Positions 26,493 to 33,658 of a stretch of 64,000 nt of DNA are shown piece by piece (the first letter of the stretch is position 1; every line of letters starts with the position of its first letter). The notes under the pieces are model-generated. The model worked only from the letters and a program-made list of their open reading frames with translations. It searched no databases and was not told the origin of the DNA. Location: contig CABHOV010000035.1 in the NCBI GenBank assembly GCA_902168185.1, forward strand, positions 1 through 64,000, given 5' to 3'. This DNA comes from an uncultured Bacteroides sp. Its GTDB lineage: Bacteria; Bacteroidota; Bacteroidia; Cytophagales; Cyclobacteriaceae. Made by a program: the position numbers and the translations under genes.

Positions 26493-29474
26493 TCAGACGG
26501 TTTCGTCCGGAACATCGGCTGGAGATCGCTCGCTGGATGAATATAGTTTTTCGAGGAAGGCCGCCATATCCTGTTCATGACTCATGCCTAGTCTCTTTCG
26601 CAGGCGGTACCGTGCCGTTTCAACACCGCGCACGGAAATATTCAGGATCGAAGCAATTTCTTTGTTGGTCAGATTCATCCGTACAAACGCGCAAAGCTGA
26701 AGCTCTTTTTGTGTCAAATCCGAGAATGTAGATTTCAGTTGCGCAAAGAATTCGTGATGTACACGCTCAAAGTTTGCTTCGAACACCTGGATGTGTTCTT
26801 CATTCTGAAGGTTAGCGTTTATCTTCTTGATGAGGTCACGCACAATTTGTTTGGATGCATCACTACGAACAGATTCTTTCAAGCCTTTCAACTCATCGAG
26901 CATTTCAGAAAGCAACTCGCGTTTTTTTACCAGAAGCATGGTATAATTAGCAAGCTCTTTACTTTTGTGAATAACATCTTCTTCGAGCTGCTCTTTATCT
27001 TTAATGATCTGTTCTTTTTCCTGCTTCAGTTTAATCTGCTGTATTTCAAGTTCAAGCACTTTCCGTTTCTTCTCTTCTTCATCACGCGTTTTTTGTTTCT
27101 CAAGGTTGATCTTGCGCTTTACCATCGTGGCAATGGTCACAACTATAAACGCTGCCGCCAGACTATATACTATATAAGCCCATATGGTTTGATACCAGGC
27201 CGGAAGGATTTCAAAATAATATACCGCTTCATGCGAACTCTCTCCCAGTAAGCTTCGCGCCTTAACATGAAATGCATAGCGGCCGGAACGCAGGTATGTA
27301 AATTCCTTATAGGGAGTTTCCTGCCAGTCAGACCATTTTTCATCTACCGCTTCCAGCCTATAGCTATACTGTATATTCATCCTGTCCTGGAAATCAGGAG
27401 CTGCAAAATCAAAACGAATGCTGCCTGTGTTGTTTGAAAGCTGAAGCCGTGCTTCGCGTGAAGCATCCAACGTACCCAACACTTCGTTGTCCTTTTGTTG
27501 TGCCGTCACTTTCATGATCAGCATGTTAGCCGATGTTCTTTTGGAAGGGTTATAGGTGAGATCAAAAGCATATAGCCCCGTGATGGTGCCCATGAAAACA
27601 TTTTCTGCGCTTAACGGCACAATACATTCCATGCTCTGATTAAATGAACCTTTCAGGTTGAGGAAGAGTCCTTTTTCCAAAACAGGTTTAGGTGAATCCG
27701 TTAAAAAATACCCGGCTTCATCATCATGGATAAACCAGGTTTTATCATCGCGCTGAAGTAATTTCCGCACATTGCGCTCGGTGCCAAACAATTCTGTTAG
27801 TAAACGATGTGGCTCAAAACGATTCGCATCTTCATTAAAAGTAAATATACCCTTGTTGGTCGTGAAGACTGTTTCATCCTTCCAGCGGAATACATTTATA
27901 TTAAATGGTGACGGCAACCCATTCTGATCTTTGAAATGCTCAAGACTCACCACGCGGCTGAGGCTTTCATCGACCTTAATTCTGAATACCCCTTTGTACC
28001 CATGGCAAACCCAAAATATACCGGGCTCATTGCTTTGTAAAATATCGCGGCTTGATTCCTGAAAGCCCTCTATCTTATGACGCAGTATAAACCCTTTTGC
28101 ATTATCATCGTAATGAAGTAAATATAGTCCCTCATAGGTACACGCCAGAAAATCGTCCGGGCGACCTTTGACTTCAATGATCTTCCATATACCGGTGATC
28201 CCTGGTATTTTTTGAACACCATTTTTAGAAATGGTAAATATACCCCTGTCGTGACTGCATAGAATTGTTTCTTTAAAAAACTGCAACGACCACGCCTGCC
28301 CTTCCAGTCCATCAATCTTGTTAAAGCTTGCACGCGAAAAGTTGTTTTCATTGGCATCATCACGCGACACAAAAACTCCTTGATTTGTGGCGAGATACAT
28401 GGTCTTCTTTACAGGCAGTACATCAAAGATGGCAGCATTATCAAACAGCATCGTAACGGGTGAAGACACGTCTATACAATCTATACCGTTGTTCAGCAAC
28501 ACCCATATATTTCCTTCGCGGCTTTCGAATAGATTCAATACTGTGTTGTCTTGTAAATTCTGAAACGCTTCACTGGTCGTTACGTGTTCACCGGATGCAT
28601 CTAACAAAATTACTTTTGTACTGAGCGTGCCCATGTAATATGTACCCTTGGTAGATTTAATCGCGCAGATCACGAGGTTGCTCGAATTCTCCGGGATAAG
28701 ACGTTTGCTGAACGTTACTTTTCGTGTAAGCGGATCTATAGTATATGCACTTCCTTTTTTTGTGATGAGCACCAATGATTCTTTTTTAAAACCCGGAAGA
28801 AGTGCAACAATTTCTTCAGAATTTATTTCACGCTGGTGAATGAGGTCTGTAAATTCAAGTGAACTCAGATCGAGTAGTTTAATCCTTTCATTATCCTGTA
28901 CGTAGAGCTGGTCGTTGATAACATTGCAATATTTAAAAGCATTCGCGGATGGTAATGTTATCGCTTTATTATTGGCGATCGCGATCAGCATGCGCGTACT
29001 GCGAAACACCATATACCCTTGCACTTCATGGATCTGCCAGATATTTTCCAGATTACGATCTTCCGCGCGGAGAAGGTCCAGCAAAGATTGATAATAGTAT
29101 TTACCATACTCATCCCGTTTGATCGTGCCCAACTCGTTAAAGCCTCCGGCATATACTTCACCTTTTTTATTCATCCGTAAACTTCTTACAGATGAATTGT
29201 TGGGCAATGCAACACGCTGCCATCGCTCCCCATCGAAAATGATCACACCATCGTTATTCCCAAAGTATAAAACACCTTGTAGATCCTGGCACATGGCCCA
29301 GAACTGTGGGTCAGAATTGAATTCCTTTTTGGTATAATGAATGATCCGTGGCATGCCGCGCACGCCCGCCAACGGAGTGGGTACTGTCGATTGGCTCCAC
29401 AATGCCTGGTGGCTACCTGCTATAATGAGGGCGAGACAAAAAATTCTGATGTATAAAATTCTAAGCGTGGGCAT
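26493..29474 (-). CDS. Membrane-tethered propeller/Y_Y_Y regulator with LuxR-type HTH (regulator 2)
   Basis: About 993 residues from the ATG at 29474. The open frame extends 65 codons further, but this start gives a signal sequence (LRILYIRIFCLALIIAG) and a length like regulator 1. Order: propeller repeats (about 30-660), Y_Y_Y domain (about 670-750, IQYSYRLEAVDEKWSDW), one membrane segment (about 765-790), a long charged coiled coil, and a LuxR-type HTH (LTNKEIASILNISVRGVETARYRLRKR). The recognition-helix region is almost the same as in regulator 1. No kinase domain is seen. It lies just upstream of SusC2 and divergent from GH5-2, and probably controls both. Confidence 0.9.
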   Translation of the reverse strand: MPTLRILYIRIFCLALIIAGSHQALWSQSTVPTPLAGVRGMPRIIHYTKKEFNSDPQFWAMCQDLQGVLYFGNNDGVIIFDGERWQRVALPNNSSVRSLRMNKKGEVYAGGFNELGTIKRDEYGKYYYQSLLDLLRAEDRNLENIWQIHEVQGYMVFRSTRMLIAIANNKAITLPSANAFKYCNVINDQLYVQDNERIKLLDLSSLEFTDLIHQREINSEEIVALLPGFKKESLVLITKKGSAYTIDPLTRKVTFSKRLIPENSSNLVICAIKSTKGTYYMGTLSTKVILLDASGEHVTTSEAFQNLQDNTVLNLFESREGNIWVLLNNGIDCIDVSSPVTMLFDNAAIFDVLPVKKTMYLATNQGVFVSRDDANENNFSRASFNKIDGLEGQAWSLQFFKETILCSHDRGIFTISKNGVQKIPGITGIWKIIEVKGRPDDFLACTYEGLYLLHYDDNAKGFILRHKIEGFQESSRDILQSNEPGIFWVCHGYKGVFRIKVDESLSRVVSLEHFKDQNGLPSPFNINVFRWKDETVFTTNKGIFTFNEDANRFEPHRLLTELFGTERNVRKLLQRDDKTWFIHDDEAGYFLTDSPKPVLEKGLFLNLKGSFNQSMECIVPLSAENVFMGTITGLYAFDLTYNPSKRTSANMLIMKVTAQQKDNEVLGTLDASREARLQLSNNTGSIRFDFAAPDFQDRMNIQYSYRLEAVDEKWSDWQETPYKEFTYLRSGRYAFHVKARSLLGESSHEAVYYFEILPAWYQTIWAYIVYSLAAAFIVVTIATMVKRKINLEKQKTRDEEEKKRKVLELEIQQIKLKQEKEQIIKDKEQLEEDVIHKSKELANYTMLLVKKRELLSEMLDELKGLKESVRSDASKQIVRDLIKKINANLQNEEHIQVFEANFERVHHEFFAQLKSTFSDLTQKELQLCAFVRMNLTNKEIASILNISVRGVETARYRLRKRLGMSHEQDMAAFLEKLYSSSERSPADVPDETV

Positions 29475-29622
29475 TTTCTGAAGAGACAATATGCGTATAT
29501 AAATAAGGTCTATCAAGCTCCGGACACACGCGAACATGCTCATCAACTTACTTTTCGCGCCTTCCCTTCTGTTAAAAGTAAATGGCTGATTTTCAGCAGC
29601 TCTGCCATTCATGAAGTATTGA

Positions 29623-29663
29623 AGACGTAGGCCGCAAAGAGCCCTGATGTATTTTAGATGTAT
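29623..29663 (+). promoter_or_regulatory. Tandem direct-repeat operator candidate (GH5-2 / regulator 2)
   Basis: On the GH5-2 coding strand AGACGTAG (29623-29630), TGATGTAT (29645-29652) and AGATGTAT (29656-29663) start 22 and 11 bp apart, in the same helical phase. The last copy ends 85 nt before the GH5-2 start. The site lies in the divergent gap and could also control regulator 2. Confidence 0.55.
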
Positions 29664-29706
29664 CCGCATTGAAAATTTAACTCATCATAACTAATATACT
29701 TGAATT

Positions 29707-29720
29707 CCGAAAACGATTGT
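29707..29720. promoter_or_regulatory. LacI-like operator candidate upstream of GH5-2
   Basis: CCGAAAACGATTGT lies 28-42 nt before the GH5-2 start. It shares CCGAAAACG with the SusC1 site. Confidence 0.45.
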
Positions 29721-29748
29721 TATACAAACTAAACAACAACGCTCTGAT

Positions 29749-32526
29749 ATGAAGGTATTTTTACATGGGAAAATCCAAATTGTTCTCTTTTTTTTCGCCT
29801 GCGCGATTTTTTTAACGGAAAGCACCTTCGCTCAATATCTCCACGCAAGTGGTAAACAAATTGTAGATAAGGACGGTAATGAAGTGATTTTGAGAGGCAT
29901 GGGTTTAGGTGGTTGGATGCTGCAGGAAGGATACATGCTGGAAACCAACAGTTTTGCAAATCCACAGCACCAGATTCGCGCGAAGATCCAGGAACTGGTT
30001 GGCGAGGCAAATACCAATCAGTTTTATGATGCGTGGCTGGCCAATCATTGCACCGAGCGTGATATTGATTCGCTCGCCTCCTGGGGATTTAACTCCGTGC
30101 GATTGCCAATGCATTACAACTTGTTCACGTTACCGATCGAGAGTGAACCTATAGCGGGGCAGAATACCTGGATCGAAAAAGGATTTACCATGACGGATAA
30201 TCTTTTGAAATGGTGTACGAAAAATAAAATATACCTCATCCTCGATCTTCACGCAGCGCCCGGTGGCCAGGGTCACGATGCCGCTATATCTGACTATGAC
30301 GCAACAAAACCATCGCTTTGGGAAAGTGATGCGAACAAACAAAAGACGATCGCGTTGTGGAAAAAATTAGCAGAGCGCTATGCGAACGAACCATGGATTG
30401 GTGGATATGACTTGATCAATGAACCCAACTGGAATTTCACACCCGGAGCAAATCAAAACGGATGTGATGAGACAACCAATGTTCCGCTTCGTCAGCTATA
30501 TATAGCGATTACGGCTGCGATCCGCGAAGTGGACAAGAACCATATTATTTTCATTGAAGGAAATTGCTGGGCTAATAACTACAACGGTATATTACCCAAG
30601 TGGGACTCCAACATGGCTGCGAGTTTTCATAAGTACTGGAATAATAACGACCAGGGCTCGGTTCAGTTTGCTGTTAATATCCGCGAGCAAAATAACCTAC
30701 CGGTATGGCTAGGCGAATCGGGTGAAAATTCGAATACGTGGTTTACCAATGCTATAGCTTTGATGGAAGCAAATAAGATAGGATGGGCATGGTGGCCGCT
30801 TAAAAAAGTAAACTCCATTGTAAATCCCATGACAGTTGTTAAGAATAACGACTACAACACCTTACTGAATTATTGGAAGAATGGTGGCACAAAGCCTACT
30901 GTTGATTTTGCGAAAAATGCATTGATGCAACTGACCGAGAATCTGAAAATCGGTAACACTATATATCGTAAAGATGTGATCGATGCGATGTTTCGTCAGG
31001 TTACAAGCAAAACAACTATACCCTTTGCAAACAACAAGGTGCCCGGTATAATTTATGCGTCAGATTTTGACTTGGGTAGAAATGGATTCGCTTACGCGGA
31101 TACTGACACTGCTAATTACCAGGTGACCACGGGAAGCTATAGTGCCTGGAACAGCGGTTTCAGTTACCGGAATGATGGTGTGGATATTCAACCAACTTCT
31201 GATACGGATGCGGCATCCAATGGGTATAATATAGGATGGACAAAGGATGGCGAGTGGCTCCAATATACTGTACACGTGGATTCAAGTGCCGCGTACAATG
31301 TTATACTTCGCTATGCTACTTTAGATAATACTGGAAAGATCAGGTTATCCGTAGATGGTATAGATATAGTTGATCCTGTAACGCTTGCCTCCAGCGGGGG
31401 ATTTCAAACCTGGGGAAGTCAAACCCTTAGTAACATTGTGCTGTATAAAGGTACCCATAAACTCAAATTCCGTTTTGAAAAAGGTGGTGCCAATGTGGGC
31501 TATATGAAATTCTCACTCAGTAAAAAGGTAAATGAGATTCCATTCAAAGCGCTCTTCTCCGAAACAGCACCCAGCGGAAAAACAGTATATATTACTGTAA
31601 ATAAAAAAGTGGAAGCTGCAACGCTTGCAAGTGCCAACGGCTTCACCGCCAAGGTCAACGGAGTAGATGCCCCGATTAGTAATGTTCAACTTGATGCTGC
31701 AAATCCAAGTCGTATATTCGTTACACTTGGACAAGATGTATTCGATAACAATACGATCACGGTAAGTTACCAGGCAGACGTTGTGAAGGCCACGGACGGA
31801 ACTATACTGGAAGACTTCAGCGATCTTTCAGTTAAAAACAATCTTCCCTTTCATTTTTCTATACCGACAAAAATTGAAGCCGAGGCTTTCGTGGTAAACA
31901 AAGGGATGGAACTTGAAAACACTACCGATACAGGTGGTGGTCAAAACGTTGGTCATACCAGTGTTGGTGATTACCTTGAGTATCGCATCCGTGTACCATT
32001 GGATGGTATATATCCTTTGGAAGCGAGAGTGGCATGCATGAGTCAGGCCGGCAGACTAGAGTTCCAGCAATTTTCCGCAACGGGTGCCCTATTGAACAGC
32101 GTAGCTATAGATATACCTGTAACGGGCGGATGGCAGACCTGGAAAACTGTAACCGGTAAACTAAAATTGACTCAGGGTTCGGGAACATTGCGTGTTCGTA
32201 TCGTGCAGCCTGAGTTTAATATAAACTGGTTCAGGTTTCTTGGTGCCGATATCATCAGCGGTACCGAAAAAAGAAAGCAAGGCTCATTGAAGATATACCC
32301 TAACCCAGCGGATAAACGTTTGAATGTTGAGCTTCCTGACCTGGCCTATAGTGCAGGCAACAGTTTATCCGTAAGAACAGTAGGTGGTATGCTGGTAAAG
32401 TGTTGTGAGTTGCTTACGAAGGATAAAATTCAGCACATTGCTCTGGACGATTTACCTGCCGGACTATATATCATCGAACTTGCTTTGAAAAACGAAATCT
32501 ATAGCAACAAGTTTATTGTGAAGTAG
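29749..32526 (+). CDS. Secreted multimodular GH5 glucanase with two CBM6-like modules and T9SS tail (GH5-2)
   Basis: 925 residues. A signal peptide (about 1-29) precedes a GH5 domain (about 30-400) that starts ILRGMGLGGWMLQEGYML like GH5-1, with acid/base E225 in DLINEPN and nucleophile E323 in LGESGEN. A first CBM6/35-like module follows (about 435-585, GYNIGWTKDGEWLQY). An Ig-like domain comes next (about 590-690), then a second CBM6-like module (about 703-830, [20 protein letters not shown]) and a T9SS sorting domain starting KIYPNPADKRLNV. It differs from GH5-1 in lacking the fascin-like part. It is divergent from regulator 2 and followed by a strong terminator. Confidence 0.91.
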   Translation: MKVFLHGKIQIVLFFFACAIFLTESTFAQYLHASGKQIVDKDGNEVILRGMGLGGWMLQEGYMLETNSFANPQHQIRAKIQELVGEANTNQFYDAWLANHCTERDIDSLASWGFNSVRLPMHYNLFTLPIESEPIAGQNTWIEKGFTMTDNLLKWCTKNKIYLILDLHAAPGGQGHDAAISDYDATKPSLWESDANKQKTIALWKKLAERYANEPWIGGYDLINEPNWNFTPGANQNGCDETTNVPLRQLYIAITAAIREVDKNHIIFIEGNCWANNYNGILPKWDSNMAASFHKYWNNNDQGSVQFAVNIREQNNLPVWLGESGENSNTWFTNAIALMEANKIGWAWWPLKKVNSIVNPMTVVKNNDYNTLLNYWKNGGTKPTVDFAKNALMQLTENLKIGNTIYRKDVIDAMFRQVTSKTTIPFANNKVPGIIYASDFDLGRNGFAYADTDTANYQVTTGSYSAWNSGFSYRNDGVDIQPTSDTDAASNGYNIGWTKDGEWLQYTVHVDSSAAYNVILRYATLDNTGKIRLSVDGIDIVDPVTLASSGGFQTWGSQTLSNIVLYKGTHKLKFRFEKGGANVGYMKFSLSKKVNEIPFKALFSETAPSGKTVYITVNKKVEAATLASANGFTAKVNGVDAPISNVQLDAANPSRIFVTLGQDVFDNNTITVSYQADVVKATDGTILEDFSDLSVKNNLPFHFSIPTKIEAEAFVVNKGMELENTTDTGGGQNVGHTSVGDYLEYRIRVPLDGIYPLEARVACMSQAGRLEFQQFSATGALLNSVAIDIPVTGGWQTWKTVTGKLKLTQGSGTLRVRIVQPEFNINWFRFLGADIISGTEKRKQGSLKIYPNPADKRLNVELPDLAYSAGNSLSVRTVGGMLVKCCELLTKDKIQHIALDDLPAGLYIIELALKNEIYSNKFIVK

Positions 32527-32540
32527 TATATATCACAAAC

Positions 32541-32579
32541 AAAAATGGTTCATGCCTTTCTGCGGCATGAACCATTTTT
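32541..32579. terminator. Bidirectional terminator between GH5-2 and SiaC
   Basis: A perfect 16-bp stem (AAAAATGGTTCATGCC / GGCATGAACCATTTTT) has a 7-nt loop, with an A run on one side and a T run on the other. It lies between convergent genes and can serve both. Confidence 0.9.
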
Positions 32580-32582
32580 TTG

Positions 32583-32990
32583 TTAATTCTCACTGTCCTG
32601 CAGCTCGTACTCAATCATGTTAATCGGGATTCCACATTCCTCCTGGAAATCCTCTCCCTCCATTAATATTTCATCATCATCCGGGTTGGGATAATACCAG
32701 TTTATTGTCACTTCGTTGCCACTGTGGTGGATATCCTTGAGTACACGCAGTGTTTCAAGAATAGCGCGTGACGAACTTGTATTAAAATAACTCAACTTCA
32801 GGTCCAACACAATTGATTTACCTCCCTGCTTAATGTAATCTGTAAACCACATGCCTATTTTTTTATAAAACTCATACGGTTCCTCCAAATACGACTCGCC
32901 TGAAATACTGCATACACCGGTTGCAGCTTTAAGATTAACGGATGGTGAGAAATATATATCTCTTGATCCTGCTATTGTTAAATCTTCCAT
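32583..32990 (-). CDS. SiaC-family regulatory phosphoprotein (DUF1987)
   Basis: 135 residues, cytoplasmic. The family signature LSYFNTSSSRA is present. The phosphoacceptor by analogy with Pseudomonas SiaC is T71 in YFNTSSS. In Pseudomonas, SiaB phosphorylates and the PP2C protein SiaA dephosphorylates SiaC, and unphosphorylated SiaC activates the diguanylate cyclase SiaD. Here SiaC is the last gene of a five-gene operon, 94 bp after the SiaB-type gene, and no GGDEF gene lies nearby. The output partner is therefore unknown. Confidence 0.88.
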   Translation of the reverse strand: MEDLTIAGSRDIYFSPSVNLKAATGVCSISGESYLEEPYEFYKKIGMWFTDYIKQGGKSIVLDLKLSYFNTSSSRAILETLRVLKDIHHSGNEVTINWYYPNPDDDEILMEGEDFQEECGIPINMIEYELQDSEN

Positions 32991-33084
32991 AATAATTGGT
33001 GTCTTTGCCTCGAATAAAAATTTCTATTTTATGTTGTTAAACGGTTTATACAATGGATAGCCCGAGTAACATATATATGTCCTG

Positions 33085-33636
33085 TTATTTAAAAATACTC
33101 ACCGATATAGTGAAGAATGAATGCTCGTCATCAATCCGCTTCGCTTCAATGTCCAACGGTGCATCAGACTTTAATGCTACCTGAATCAATCCTATATTTC
33201 CTCCTTTATGATCGGCCGGTAACTCTGAACTACGGTACTTCCGTTTCATAGCACGAAGACTCTCATGATCCAAGCCGTTAATCTCCTCACACTTCTTCAC
33301 GATCTGCTCAAGAACTTCGTTCTTTACCATGTTGCCAGACATCAATATATAGGACGTGGCTGTTTCATAAACCACGAGTGTACCAACACCCCAGCGATCG
33401 ACTGACTCCAGTCTGTTTTTCTCGAATGAATACAATGAAACATTCTGGGCGAGTTCCATGAATACAGCAAACAATCGCTTGCCGGCTTTAGGAGAATCAA
33501 ATGCCTTCCGTCTGATTTTGTTACCGATCTCTGAAAGAATGATATCATCAAATGGCCCTTTATAGTAAACAATTATGTCCTGATCATTCATAGTGCTGTA
33601 CAAATCAATGAGACTTTTATTCTTCCGTTCTTCCAT
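33085..33636 (-). CDS. SiaB-family protein kinase
   Basis: 183 residues, cytoplasmic. GHKL-like ATP-binding features are visible: the N-box MELAQNVSLYS with E61 and N65, and a glycine motif HKGGNIGLIQ near residue 143. These match the SiaB family rather than RsbW anti-sigma kinases in size and flanking sequence. The likely role is phosphorylating SiaC encoded just downstream. It starts 22 bp after the PP2C phosphatase gene. Confidence 0.85.
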   Translation of the reverse strand: MEERKNKSLIDLYSTMNDQDIIVYYKGPFDDIILSEIGNKIRRKAFDSPKAGKRLFAVFMELAQNVSLYSFEKNRLESVDRWGVGTLVVYETATSYILMSGNMVKNEVLEQIVKKCEEINGLDHESLRAMKRKYRSSELPADHKGGNIGLIQVALKSDAPLDIEAKRIDDEHSFFTISVSIFK

Positions 33637-33658
33637 ATGTTACGAGTAATGTGAATCA

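Noticed and set aside
32583-33636. Anti-sigma factor/anti-anti-sigma (RsbW/RsbV) pair
   Set aside because: YFNTSSS and the size of both proteins fit SiaC and SiaB better than STAS and RsbW, and no sigma factor gene is adjacent.
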